Assembly (NCBI RefSeq): GCF_019457905.1 | Contig: NZ_JAHZSV010000023.1 | Location: 1-64,000, forward strand | Length of the DNA stretch: 64,000 nt | Direction of reading: 5' to 3' | Origin: Flagellimonas abyssi | GTDB taxonomy: Bacteria; Bacteroidota; Bacteroidia; Flavobacteriales; Flavobacteriaceae | Shown: positions 47,510-56,289 of the stretch, one piece after another | Layout of the letters: each line of letters begins with the position of its first letter | Position numbering within the stretch: the first letter of the stretch is position 1 | Made by a program: the position numbers and the translations under genes | The notes under the pieces: generated by a model | What the model was told of the DNA's origin: nothing | The model's input: the letters and a program-made list of their open reading frames with translations, nothing else | The model's database searches: none

Positions 47510-48229
47510 TCAATCAGCGAAGATTTCCTGAAAAAAGTTGGTCATTCTTGTCCAAGAACGCTCTGTAGCCAATGGGTTGTACATCATTCCATCGTCTGGA
47601 GCATTGGCATTGGGGTTGGTAAAGGCATGTCCGGTTCCGCCAAAAACATCCATTTCCCATATGGCATTTCTATCGGTAAGTTCATAACCTAAAGAGACAA
47701 CATCCTTGGGAAACGCCATTGGGTCTTCCCAACCGTGAAGTACCAATACTTTTGCTTTGATTTCCTCTTCTTGCTCCAATCCGTTTGGGTCCAAAAGTCC
47801 ATGGAAGGAGACAGCTCCCTTAAAATCGGCTCCGGAACGGGCAAGGTCCAAGGCGCATTTACCTCCAAAACAGAATCCGATGATACCTACTTTTTCGGGG
47901 TCGGCTAAATCGTGACCTTTAATACTGTTGAATGCCAGAATTATTCGGTCGAGCAATTTTTGGCGATCGGTGGCCACCTCGTTCATAAGCTCTTCCGCTT
48001 CGGTATTGTCTTTCGCTCTTTTTCCTTCGCCATAAACATCTATGGCCAATGCCAAGTAACCAAGTTTGGCAAGCTCGATGGCCTTGTCCGTTTCAAATTG
48101 GGATTGTCCGGCCCATGTGTGGGCCACCAAAACCACTGGTCGTTTTCCTTGAATGCTATCATCATGGGCAACAACCCCCAAATAGGATTGTCCATCATCT
48201 GCATAGCTAAAATTGTTAGTTTGAATCAT
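47510..48229 (-). CDS. Dienelactone hydrolase family protein
   Basis: A 239-residue alpha/beta hydrolase of the DLH family. The catalytic Cys is in GFCFGGKCALDLA near residue 117, the Asp in LVLHGWEDPMAF and the His in GGTGHAFTNP, completing the Cys-Asp-His triad. The rest of the fold (VVLVAHTWAGQSQFE) is typical. It probably hydrolyses a lactone or ester; the natural substrate is unknown and no aromatic-degradation genes are nearby. Confidence 0.88.
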   Translation of the reverse strand: MIQTNNFSYADDGQSYLGVVAHDDSIQGKRPVVLVAHTWAGQSQFETDKAIELAKLGYLALAIDVYGEGKRAKDNTEAEELMNEVATDRQKLLDRIILAFNSIKGHDLADPEKVGIIGFCFGGKCALDLARSGADFKGAVSFHGLLDPNGLEQEEEIKAKVLVLHGWEDPMAFPKDVVSLGYELTDRNAIWEMDVFGGTGHAFTNPNANAPDDGMMYNPLATERSWTRMTNFFQEIFAD

Positions 48230-48283
48230 GCTGAGTTTAGTTATGTATTGAGAGCCATTAAATTATATTATTTTTTGATTCCT

Positions 48284-49003
48284 TTACAAAACTTCGGCCT
48301 TTAGTATGTATATATTTTGCCATGGCCAATCACCGTCCCCAACGCGCACATTATTTATAGCATCCACTACGTCCATACCTTCAATTACCCGACCAAAAGG
48401 GGTGTAAGACCCATCTAAGTGATAGGACCCTGGATTGGTGACAACAATGAAAAATTCGTAAGGGGATGCCAATTTATGTGGATTGTCCCTTTCGCTGCTG
48501 GGCATAGATATGGTGCCTCTGTGATGCTTATGTCCCTTATTTCCGTCGGGAGGTAGCAGATATCGCCCAATGTCGCCCCGTTTACGGGCCGTTCTTCGGT
48601 CATCAGAATTTCCTCCCTGAATAATAAAGTCCTTGACAACCCTGTGGAATTGGGTGCTGTCAAAATATTTTTGTCTGGTCAGATAAATGAAATTGGCTTT
48701 GTGATAGGGAACATTATCATAGAGTTGGACGGTAAAACTCCCCATGGTCGTTGTAATTTTTACCTTGTCCTTTTTAAGTTTTTTGGAATAATTAAAAAAG
48801 AAGTCGATGGCATTTTCCTCGGTAAGTTTGAAAGGTTCTTCTTCCTCTTCTTCCTCCATAGCGGTGGAATCCAATTCGGTTTTAGGAACTGTGTCCGTGT
48901 TTGTAATATTTTCCTGAACTTTGCCCTTCTCCTTTTTAGGGGATTCTCCGCAGGAAACCAATAATAGAAATAATATACTTGTAGCTAAAGCTGATTGTCT
49001 CAA
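48284..49003 (-). CDS. Cyclophilin-type peptidyl-prolyl isomerase lipoprotein
   Basis: A 239-residue predicted lipoprotein (LFLLLVSCGESP, Cys near 18) with an acidic linker (EEEEEEEPF) and a cyclophilin domain from about residue 80. FTVQLYDNVPYHKANF, STQFHRVVKDFIIQGG and FGRVIEGMDVVDAINN are diagnostic. It should assist folding of exported proteins. The only suitable start is TTG at 49003, just 4 nt from the start of the divergent NUDIX gene; no internal ATG would keep the signal. Confidence 0.88.
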   Translation of the reverse strand: MRQSALATSILFLLLVSCGESPKKEKGKVQENITNTDTVPKTELDSTAMEEEEEEEPFKLTEENAIDFFFNYSKKLKKDKVKITTTMGSFTVQLYDNVPYHKANFIYLTRQKYFDSTQFHRVVKDFIIQGGNSDDRRTARKRGDIGRYLLPPDGNKGHKHHRGTISMPSSERDNPHKLASPYEFFIVVTNPGSYHLDGSYTPFGRVIEGMDVVDAINNVRVGDGDWPWQNIYILKAEVL

Positions 49004-49007
49004 CAGT

Positions 49008-49649
49008 ATGGATTTTAATGAATTTTACGAACTCGCTTTAAAATTAAAAAATCTTCCACTTCCCGGGGAGGATTCCCATAATAAAATGTCACCGCAATTG
49101 CGTATCCAGTGGTTGAAGGAGAACAGGGTTCAGGATTCCAATCCAAAAAGAGCAGGGGTAATGGCCTTGTTTTATCCGGACCTTGAACAGGAAACCAGAC
49201 TGCTTTTGATTCTAAGAAAGGTATATCAAGGTGTTCATTCCAACCAAATTGGGTTTCCCGGAGGGAAAGTGGAAAGAATAGATAAAAATTTAATGGAAAC
49301 TGCTCTGCGTGAAACCCATGAAGAGGTCGGTGTACCTCCAAGCGAAGTTGAGGTGATAAAAGAGTTGAGCGAGGTCTACATTCCACCAAGTAATTTTTTG
49401 GTTAAACCTTACATGGGACTTTATCCGAGTCCGCGCCCATTTGTGAAAGAAGATTATGAAGTAGAAAGCCTTGTAGAGGTTTCTTTAAAGGATTTTTTGG
49501 ACGATTCCAACCATATCAATGAGGTTTTGACAACTTCTTATGCAAAAAATATCGATGTACCTGCCTTTAAATTAAATGGTTATACCGTTTGGGGTGCCAC
49601 TGCTATGGTTTTGAGTGAAATCAAGGAGCTTTTGCGTCAAGTGCTTTAA
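49008..49649 (+). CDS. NUDIX hydrolase, CoA pyrophosphatase-like
   Basis: A 213-residue NUDIX protein starting at ATG 49008 (MDFNEFYELALKLKN). The NUDIX box is visible as GGKVERIDKNLMETALRETHEEVGV (GX5EX7REUXEEXGU), near residue 85. The upstream LRKVYQGVHSNQIGFPGG resembles the CoA-specific UPF0035 motif of NudL/YeaB. It would cleave CoA or related dinucleotides. A -7 candidate, TATACTTG (48974-48981), lies inside the divergent cyclophilin gene. Confidence 0.88.
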   Translation: MDFNEFYELALKLKNLPLPGEDSHNKMSPQLRIQWLKENRVQDSNPKRAGVMALFYPDLEQETRLLLILRKVYQGVHSNQIGFPGGKVERIDKNLMETALRETHEEVGVPPSEVEVIKELSEVYIPPSNFLVKPYMGLYPSPRPFVKEDYEVESLVEVSLKDFLDDSNHINEVLTTSYAKNIDVPAFKLNGYTVWGATAMVLSEIKELLRQVL

Positions 49650-49690
49650 ACGCTATTTTGTAAATTTACCGCCAACAATTAACACTTTAC

Positions 49691-50512
49691 ATGGGTCTGT
49701 TCAAGAAAAATCCCTTTGGTCATATTTTGTTCCTAAAACGATGGCTGATTCGTATTGCGGGTATGATGACGCACCAACGCTACAAAGGATTTAATACTTT
49801 AGAGATTGAAGGTTCGCAGATAATCCGCGACCTTCCAGAGAGCAATGTCCTCTTTGTAAGCAACCATCAAACCTATTTTGCCGATGTGGTGGCAATGTTC
49901 CATGTATTCAATGCCAGTCTAAAAGGGCGGGACGATAATATCAAGAACTTAGGCTATCTATGGAATCCCAAGCTCAACATCTACTATGTTGCAGCCAAAG
50001 AGACCATGGGAAAGAGTTTGTTGACCAAGGTTTTGGCCTATGCTGGTTCCATAAGTATTGAAAGGACCTGGAGGGCAGATGGCCAGAATGTGAACAGACA
50101 GGTGAAGTTCAGTGATATTTCCAATATTGGAAAGGCATTGGACGATGGCTGGGTAATTACTTTTCCTCAGGGAACTACAACTCCATGGAAGCCATTGCGA
50201 AAAGGTACTGCGCATATCATAAAAAAATACAAACCTGTTGTGGTTCCTGTTGTTATCGATGGTTTCCGACGTTCTTTTGATAAAAAAGGTCTTCGTGTAA
50301 AGAAGAAAGGAATCCTTCAATCGATGCAAATAAAAGAGCCCTTGGACATTGATTACGATAACGAATCCATTGATGCAATTTTGGAAAAACTGGAATATGC
50401 CATTGAGCAACATCCATCATTCCTTAAGGTGATTTCGGAGAAGGAACTTCTTGCCTATGAAGAGGAAAACCAGAAAAGACGATATAGTTACAAGGGCAAA
50501 ATAGATGGTTAG
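49691..50512 (+). CDS. 1-acyl-sn-glycerol-3-phosphate acyltransferase family protein
   Basis: A 273-residue PlsC-type acyltransferase. The catalytic NHX4D motif is NHQTYFAD near residue 58, followed by YYVAAKETMGKS. The phosphate-binding block reads FPQGTTTPW instead of the usual FPEGTRS, so the acceptor may differ from lysophosphatidate. It has no clear membrane segment and is probably peripheral. It starts 42 nt after the NUDIX gene and may share its transcript. It ends in a 4-nt overlap with the convergent membrane protein gene. Confidence 0.88.
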   Translation: MGLFKKNPFGHILFLKRWLIRIAGMMTHQRYKGFNTLEIEGSQIIRDLPESNVLFVSNHQTYFADVVAMFHVFNASLKGRDDNIKNLGYLWNPKLNIYYVAAKETMGKSLLTKVLAYAGSISIERTWRADGQNVNRQVKFSDISNIGKALDDGWVITFPQGTTTPWKPLRKGTAHIIKKYKPVVVPVVIDGFRRSFDKKGLRVKKKGILQSMQIKEPLDIDYDNESIDAILEKLEYAIEQHPSFLKVISEKELLAYEEENQKRRYSYKGKIDG

Positions 50513-51159
50513 ACTTCCAATCGTTTGAGTTCGTTGTAATTCTTTCGTAATTTTTTTAGCAGAATACCGTAAAGCAATTTATAGAACAACCAAATAACAA
50601 CCAATACGGCCGTAGTAATCGCAATCGAAACAATGATTATCAACGCCCAAAACTCCGTACTGTCACCATCTTGGGCAGCGGCATTCACCAATTCTTGGCC
50701 TTCTGGTGTATACAATAGTACACCGTATGCGTAAATAATTGCACTAATAGTGAAGATGATTAGATTGAACCATACATATTGGGTCACTGTTCGTTTTACC
50801 TTTAGAATGGTCCGCATCAAATTTTTGGAGGAATCGGTAAAGGAGATTTTTCTATAATTGGTATAGAACTTATAGATAAAGTAAAGGATGATGGCGTAAT
50901 TGATGACATTAAGGGCCATCACTACCTTATATATGTGCATGTCCTTAAGTTCCTGCATGGTATCGGGGCCACTAAAAATAATATTGATACCTGCCCAGAA
51001 AACAAATTCTATGATACTAATATAAAAAATCCACTTTACTATGGACGATGACTTCTTCTTGGTCATCGGGTATATTTGCTCGTAGGACAGCTTGGGGAGG
51101 TTTGCTTCCCGCTTCTGCCAATCCTTCTTCAAGAGCTCCAGTTCATCCAGCATAATCAC
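50509..51159 (-). CDS. Membrane protein paired with an ECF sigma factor
   Basis: A 216-residue protein with a cytoplasmic N-terminus (LDELELLKKDWQKREANLPKLSYEQIY) and four membrane segments (residues about 42-62, 82-100, 128-150, 170-200). The start is GTG 51159, overlapping the sigma-factor stop as GTGA, or ATG 51153 six bases on. No named family is recognised. Its place behind an ECF sigma gene and a soluble N-terminus before membrane helices suggest an anti-sigma or stress-sensing role; this is inference only. Confidence 0.75.
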   Translation of the reverse strand: MIMLDELELLKKDWQKREANLPKLSYEQIYPMTKKKSSSIVKWIFYISIIEFVFWAGINIIFSGPDTMQELKDMHIYKVVMALNVINYAIILYFIYKFYTNYRKISFTDSSKNLMRTILKVKRTVTQYVWFNLIIFTISAIIYAYGVLLYTPEGQELVNAAAQDGDSTEFWALIIIVSIAITTAVLVVIWLFYKLLYGILLKKLRKNYNELKRLEV

Positions 51160-51650
51160 GGATTTAATATAGTTCTTAATTTATTTTTCACCCTACTCAT
51201 CTTCACTCTTGCATTTACTTCGGAAATTCCCAAAGTTTCGGCTATTTCTGTATAATCCTTGTCTTCCAAATAAAGAAAGACCAAGGCCTTATCAATATCG
51301 CCAAGTTGTTTTACCGCGTCGTACATCAACTTTAATTGCCGTTCCTCGGTATCATCATAATCGGTGGCTTTTATTTTATAAAGTACCGAATCAAAATCCT
51401 GGGTCTTCACCCTTTTCTTGGATTTTCTGTACAATGTTATGGCCGTATTCAATGCAACGCGGTACATCCATGTGCTAAACTTGGCATCTCCCCGAAACTT
51501 TGGGTATGCTTTCCACAACTGTATAGTGATTTCTTGGAACAGGTCGTTATGCGAATCCTTGTCGTTGGTATATAGACTACACACCTTATGGACAATGTTT
51601 TGATTGTCCTCAAGTTCCGTCACAAATTGATGTTCCAGTTCTTTGTTCAC
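51156..51650 (-). CDS. ECF-type RNA polymerase sigma-70 factor
   Basis: A 164-residue sigma factor starting at GTG. Region 2 is clear (DLFQEITIQLWKAYPKFRGDAKFSTWMYRVALNTAI), and region 4 has a helix-turn-helix (YTEIAETLGISEVNARVKMSRVKNKLR). Region 3 is absent, as in ECF factors. It overlaps the following membrane protein gene by 4 nt. The regulon is unknown and no TonB or anti-sigma FecR gene is near. Confidence 0.9.
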   Translation of the reverse strand: MNKELEHQFVTELEDNQNIVHKVCSLYTNDKDSHNDLFQEITIQLWKAYPKFRGDAKFSTWMYRVALNTAITLYRKSKKRVKTQDFDSVLYKIKATDYDDTEERQLKLMYDAVKQLGDIDKALVFLYLEDKDYTEIAETLGISEVNARVKMSRVKNKLRTILNP

Positions 51651-51724
51651 TAAACGGTTGGTAAAGTTTGCTTTATCTATTGGTATCTATAAAGCAGCTT
51701 TTGTTACAATGATTGGGTAAAAAT

Positions 51725-53152
51725 TTATTTACGGTAATCCAATGCAGGTGGTCTGTTGCCCAACATGGGAACATATTTAAAGTCCTTGCCACGTCTTTCT
51801 TCCAGTTCTTTTTTGGCAGCTTCGATTGTTTTTGGGCTTTCAAAAATGTCCATGGCGGTCAGTGCCAATGTCTTTGCAGCGACCATCATTCCTTTGGAAC
51901 CAATGCTCATACCGCCAGCGGCAACTGCTTGCCAGCTATGCGCGGGAGTTCCGGGAACCCAAGTTACAGTACCAAGACCAGCTGTGGGAACGGTATAACT
52001 CACATCACCGACATCGGTGGAACCGTAGGCTTGAGCGGTCTCTTTGTAGGGCTGCACAATCTGTGCGGTGGAAATGTCCGGAGCCCCCTTGCCCAAGGTC
52101 TCGGATATTTTTTCGGCAAATGCCTTTTCTTCATTAGTATAGGTAACTCCCCCAACTTTTACCAAATTGTCGTACATAATTTTTTGAACGGTAAGGTTGG
52201 GCAAAAGTTCGTGCGTTCCACCAATCATTTCATAATCCATGGTGGTTCCCGTACCTAGCGCAGCACCCTCTGCCGCTTTTACAATTCTGTCAAAAATATC
52301 CACAACAACATCTCTCGTATTATGTCTTGCATAATAGTATACCTCCGCAAAATCAGGCACTACGTTTGGTGCTTTTCCACCATTTGTGATTACATAGTGA
52401 ATTCTGGCATCTTCAGGTACATGCTCTCTCATCATATTTACCATGGCGTTCATGGCCTCTACACCATCCAGTGCGGAACGACCTTTTTCCGGAGCTCCTG
52501 CGGCGTGGGCGGAAATTCCATGGAATCTGAATTTGGCGGATTTATTGGCTAATGCGGCACCGGCGCTGGCAGCATTTCCGGAACCGGGGTGCCAGTGCAA
52601 CGCAACGTCCACATCGTCAAAAACACCTTCACGGACCATGTATACTTTTCCTGAACCACCTTCTTCTGCGGGACACCCATAAAAGCGAATGGTTCCTTTG
52701 ATGTTGTTATTTTCCATCCATTCCTTTACCGAAATAGCGGCTGCTGTGGATGCTGTTCCAAACAGGTGGTGCCCACAGGCATGGCCAGCTGCGCCACCGG
52801 CAGATTTTTTCTCAGGAACAGCTTGTTGTGAAAGGCCTGGAAGTGCATCATACTCGCCCAAAATAGCAATCACAGGATATCCGGAACCATATTCGGCCTT
52901 AAAAGCGGTAGGAATTCCAGCGATACCCTTATCAATGCTAAAACCGGCATCGGACAGAGTTTCCTGTAAAAGAGCAGAACTTTGTTCTTCCAGATAGCCC
53001 ATTTCAGCAAGACCCCAGATTTCGTGGGCGATTTCACTGTATTTTTCAGATTTGGAATCTAAATCCTTGATGATATCGTTCTTCTTTTTCTGGGCATGAA
53101 TGCCCATGGTGCACAATAGCAGAATTGCGCCCATTGGGAGAAATTTTCTCAT
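51725..53152 (-). CDS. M20 family amidohydrolase, exported
   Basis: A 475-residue metalloamidohydrolase of the M20D (AbgB/HipO-like) group. After a signal peptide (MRKFLPMGAILLLCTMGIHAQ) come the metal motifs GHACGHHLFG, AEEGGSGKVYMV, LHWHPG and the C-terminal-region HSWQAVAAGG. The dimerisation domain with FRFHGISAHAAGAPEKGRSALD lies in the middle. It closely resembles AbgB-type p-aminobenzoyl-glutamate hydrolases but is secreted. Substrate uncertain. Confidence 0.9.
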   Translation of the reverse strand: MRKFLPMGAILLLCTMGIHAQKKKNDIIKDLDSKSEKYSEIAHEIWGLAEMGYLEEQSSALLQETLSDAGFSIDKGIAGIPTAFKAEYGSGYPVIAILGEYDALPGLSQQAVPEKKSAGGAAGHACGHHLFGTASTAAAISVKEWMENNNIKGTIRFYGCPAEEGGSGKVYMVREGVFDDVDVALHWHPGSGNAASAGAALANKSAKFRFHGISAHAAGAPEKGRSALDGVEAMNAMVNMMREHVPEDARIHYVITNGGKAPNVVPDFAEVYYYARHNTRDVVVDIFDRIVKAAEGAALGTGTTMDYEMIGGTHELLPNLTVQKIMYDNLVKVGGVTYTNEEKAFAEKISETLGKGAPDISTAQIVQPYKETAQAYGSTDVGDVSYTVPTAGLGTVTWVPGTPAHSWQAVAAGGMSIGSKGMMVAAKTLALTAMDIFESPKTIEAAKKELEERRGKDFKYVPMLGNRPPALDYRK

Positions 53153-53209
53153 GGGTTGATTATTTTGAGTTAGGCTCTAAAGATATGAAAAAACCATACT
53201 TAGCGACTA

Positions 53210-53237
53210 TTGCAATGCTTCGGAATGATTAAATTTG
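53210..53237 (+). promoter_or_regulatory. Promoter of the NDH-2 gene
   Basis: TTG at 53210-53212, 17 nt, then TAAATTTG at 53230-53237, an exact -7 match. An ATG at 53243 follows after 5 nt and another at 53252 after 14 nt. Confidence 0.55.
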
Positions 53238-53251
53238 TTGATATGTCGAGC

Positions 53252-54559
53252 ATGAACATTCCTCAATCCAGTAATCCAAGAGTCGTGATAGTAGGCGGCG
53301 GTTTTGGAGGTATAGCACTAGCCAAAAAATTAAGCAAAAAAGAAGTCCAAGTGGTTCTATTGGACAAACACAACTACCATAACTTTCAACCCTTACTGTA
53401 TCAAGTGTCCACTGGCGGCTTGGAACCAGATTCCATTGCCTATCCCATAAGAAAGGTGCTTCAGGGATATCCCAATTTCTTTTTTCGATTGGCACAGGTA
53501 CAAGAAGTAAAGACTGATACGAAAAGAATCAAAACCAATATTGGTGAGATTTTTTATGACTATTTGGTGGTGGCCACAGGTTCTGAGACGAATTTTTTCG
53601 GAAACAAGGGTATCGAGACCAAAGGAATGGCGATGAAAACCATTCCGCAATCCTTGAATCTGCGGAGCTTGATACTGGAGAATTTTGAACAGGCCCTTTT
53701 GACGGACGACTTGCATGAACGTGATGCCCTCATGAATTTTGTAATCGTTGGTGGCGGACCAACTGGCGTAGAATTGGCAGGAGCTTTGGCCGAAATAAAA
53801 AAGGGCATACTTCCTAAGGATTATCCTGATTTAGACACGCGCCGGGCACAGATAAATTTGATTCAGAGTGGAGGAAGGATTTTGCCGGCCATGAGTGAAA
53901 AGGCTTCAGAAAAGGCGGAAAAGTTTTTAGAAGAGCTCGGTGTGAACGTTTGGAAGAACATCCGTGTTACCGATTATGATGGCAAACGGGTAACAACCAA
54001 TACCAAAACCATTTTTGAGGCAGAGACCTTGGTTTGGGCAGCGGGCGTAAAGGCTGTTGGATTAAAAGGTTTGGATGGAGAAGAGTTGCTAAGTAGGGGG
54101 AATAGATTACGCGTGAACGAGTTCCACCAAGTAATAGGTCTGGATGGTGTTTTTGCCATTGGGGATGTGGCACAGATGGAGACAGAAAAATTTCCCGAAG
54201 GCCATCCGATGATGGCACAACCTGCTATGCAGCAAGGAAAGAGCTTAGGTGATAATATTGTTCGGATGATAGAGGAAAAGCCCATGAAGCCCTTTGTTTA
54301 TAAGGATAAGGGCAGTATGGCCACCGTGGGGCGCAACAAAGCCGTAGTGGATTTACCAAAATTCAGATTCCAAGGCGTGTTCGCTTGGTTTGTTTGGATG
54401 TTCGTTCACTTATATTTTCTTATCGGATTTAGAAATAGGTTGGTGGTGTTCATCAATTGGGTATACAACTATGTCCGTTTTGATCGTGAAGCACGTTTAA
54501 TTATCCGACCCTTCAAAAAGCAAAATAAAGTGGAACGGCATAAGTTAATGCGGGATTAG
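53252..54559 (+). CDS. Type II NADH:quinone oxidoreductase (NDH-2)
   Basis: A 435-residue FAD-dependent NADH dehydrogenase that passes electrons to quinone without pumping protons. The FAD motif is VVIVGGGFGGIALAKKL, the NADH motif FVIVGGGPTGVELAGALAE near residue 160, and GVFAIGDVAQM the third FAD contact. The C-terminal hydrophobic helices (FAWFVWMFVHLYFLIGF) give membrane attachment. I start at ATG 53252 (MNIPQSSN); ATG 53243 is an equally possible leaderless start. Confidence 0.88.
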   Translation: MNIPQSSNPRVVIVGGGFGGIALAKKLSKKEVQVVLLDKHNYHNFQPLLYQVSTGGLEPDSIAYPIRKVLQGYPNFFFRLAQVQEVKTDTKRIKTNIGEIFYDYLVVATGSETNFFGNKGIETKGMAMKTIPQSLNLRSLILENFEQALLTDDLHERDALMNFVIVGGGPTGVELAGALAEIKKGILPKDYPDLDTRRAQINLIQSGGRILPAMSEKASEKAEKFLEELGVNVWKNIRVTDYDGKRVTTNTKTIFEAETLVWAAGVKAVGLKGLDGEELLSRGNRLRVNEFHQVIGLDGVFAIGDVAQMETEKFPEGHPMMAQPAMQQGKSLGDNIVRMIEEKPMKPFVYKDKGSMATVGRNKAVVDLPKFRFQGVFAWFVWMFVHLYFLIGFRNRLVVFINWVYNYVRFDREARLIIRPFKKQNKVERHKLMRD

Positions 54560-55461
54560 TTTTCCGATTTTCTAGGGTGGAACTCTTTCAGTATGTTCGC
54601 CAGATGTGAGCGGTTAACGTGCATATACACCTCGGTGGTTGTTATACTCTCATGACCCAACATTTGTTGTATGGCCCGTAAATCGGCCCCGTTTTCCAAA
54701 AGATGTGTTGCAAAGGAATGCCTAAAAGTGTGTGGACTGATACTCTTTTTTAGTCCGATTGCTTCTGCCAGTCGTTTAACTATGGTGAAGATCATGGCGC
54801 GGGTCAGTTGTTTGCCCCGACGATTTAGAAAAACAAAATCTTCATGTTCTTTTTGAATGTGCAAATGTACCCTAATTTCCTTCCGGTAAATGTTGATGTA
54901 TTTCTGGTTGATTTCACTGATGGGTACAAAACGCTGTTTGTTTCCCTTCCCGGTAACCATAATAAAATCTTCATCAAAATAAAGGTCGGATAGTTTTAGG
55001 TTAATAAGTTCCGACACACGGAGACCACAACCGTACAAGGTTTCCAAAATGGCCCTGTTCCTTTCACCTTCAGGCTTGGATAGGTCAATGGCGGCTATCA
55101 ATTGGTTTATTTCATCTTCCGAAAGGGTATCGGGTAACTTTCTACCGATTTTTGGGGTTTCGATAAGGTCCATGGGATTGTCATCTCGGTAGTCCTCAAA
55201 CACCAAATAATTAAAAAAACCTTTCAGCCCGGAAATAATGCGTGCCTGTGTCCTAGGATTTACCGTTTTGGCGATATCATAAATAAACTGCTGTATCGTA
55301 TCTCTCCCTATTCCAGTGGGTCTATTATCTATGGCGTGCTCTTCCAAGTAACCGGCAAGTTTTTGAAGGTCCATGGTATAATTGGAGATGGAGTTTTGGG
55401 AAAGTCCCCGTTCTATCTTTAAATAATTCTGATAATCTTTTATTGCTTGCTGCCAATTCAT
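54556..55461 (-). CDS. xerD: Tyrosine recombinase XerD
   Basis: A 301-residue site-specific recombinase that resolves chromosome dimers at dif. The SAM-like N-terminal domain has LSQNSISNYTMDLQKL. The catalytic residues are present: Arg in GCGLRVSELINL, Lys in VTGKGNKQRFV, His-Arg in SPHTFRHSFATHLL, His in LGHESITTTEVYMHV and the nucleophilic Tyr in the same motif. The length and lack of integrase-type extensions favour XerD/XerC over a phage integrase, and no att sites or mobile genes are nearby. Confidence 0.92.
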   Translation of the reverse strand: MNWQQAIKDYQNYLKIERGLSQNSISNYTMDLQKLAGYLEEHAIDNRPTGIGRDTIQQFIYDIAKTVNPRTQARIISGLKGFFNYLVFEDYRDDNPMDLIETPKIGRKLPDTLSEDEINQLIAAIDLSKPEGERNRAILETLYGCGLRVSELINLKLSDLYFDEDFIMVTGKGNKQRFVPISEINQKYINIYRKEIRVHLHIQKEHEDFVFLNRRGKQLTRAMIFTIVKRLAEAIGLKKSISPHTFRHSFATHLLENGADLRAIQQMLGHESITTTEVYMHVNRSHLANILKEFHPRKSEN

Positions 55462-55687
55462 ACATTCAAATATAATGACATAATCACATCACCGTTGCTT
55501 AAAAATAGCCATCGGTCAATTCAAAATACCGTTTGGTCAATTGGTGTAGTTAAAAAACAATTAGATTCAATAATTTTCTATCCCAATTATGAGATTAGAA
55601 TGAACGAAAATCATTTTTGTAAGAAATTTATTTCATCAAGACACTTTTTTAATGATCATCACGTTTTCTCTTAGTAAAATTTTAACA

Positions 55688-56212
55688 ATGAAGAAAAAGA
55701 CATTTGTATTGGTGATCATAGCATTGGTTACCGTAAGTTTTTCGTCCATGGCGCAGCAGGTGGACCGAACAAGTTTTAAGGCAGGAGTGCACGCGGGACT
55801 TCCCGTTGGTGATGCTTCCGATTATTCAAGTTTTAGCCTTGGGGTAGACCTAGGTTACCACTGGGGAGTATCCGAGCTTATCGATGCTGGTATTGCAACT
55901 GGATTTATCAACGCTTTTGGGGACACATCGACCATTGATATTGGACCTGTGGGCCAAGATGTGGATTTTCCGGATATCCAGTTCATCCCAGTAGCTGGGG
56001 CTTTTCGACTTTACCCTACCTATGATTTTAAATTGGGTGCCGATGTAGGTTACGCTGTTGGCGTTAATGAAGGAAATGATGGAGGGTTTTATGTTCGCCC
56101 AATGATTGGATATAATATATCCGGTAACACAGAACTTAATATTTCCTATATCAATGTCAGCAATGACGGTAGTTTCTCTGTAGCTGCCTTGGGATTGTTG
56201 TTTTTGTTCTAA
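55688..56212 (+). CDS. Porin family outer-membrane beta-barrel protein
   Basis: A 174-residue barrel protein. I start at ATG 55688 (MKKKTFVLVIIALVTVSFSSMAQ, a good signal peptide) rather than an upstream ATG 36 nt earlier. The mature chain shows about eight strands rich in Gly, Tyr and Phe (LGVDLGYHWGV, ELNISYINVS) and ends in LGLLFLF with a C-terminal aromatic. Function unknown. The 226 nt before it hold no other gene that I can support. Confidence 0.82.
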   Translation: MKKKTFVLVIIALVTVSFSSMAQQVDRTSFKAGVHAGLPVGDASDYSSFSLGVDLGYHWGVSELIDAGIATGFINAFGDTSTIDIGPVGQDVDFPDIQFIPVAGAFRLYPTYDFKLGADVGYAVGVNEGNDGGFYVRPMIGYNISGNTELNISYINVSNDGSFSVAALGLLFLF

Positions 56213-56289
56213 ATAAAAGAAAACTGTAATTATAGCCCCAAATCTTACAGTTGAAAACCATTAATATTAACCGTTAATTAAATTTTTAA

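Noticed and set aside
54556..55461. XerD as an integrase of a mobile element
   Set aside because: Standard XerD length and motifs, and housekeeping neighbours; no att repeats or cargo genes are visible.
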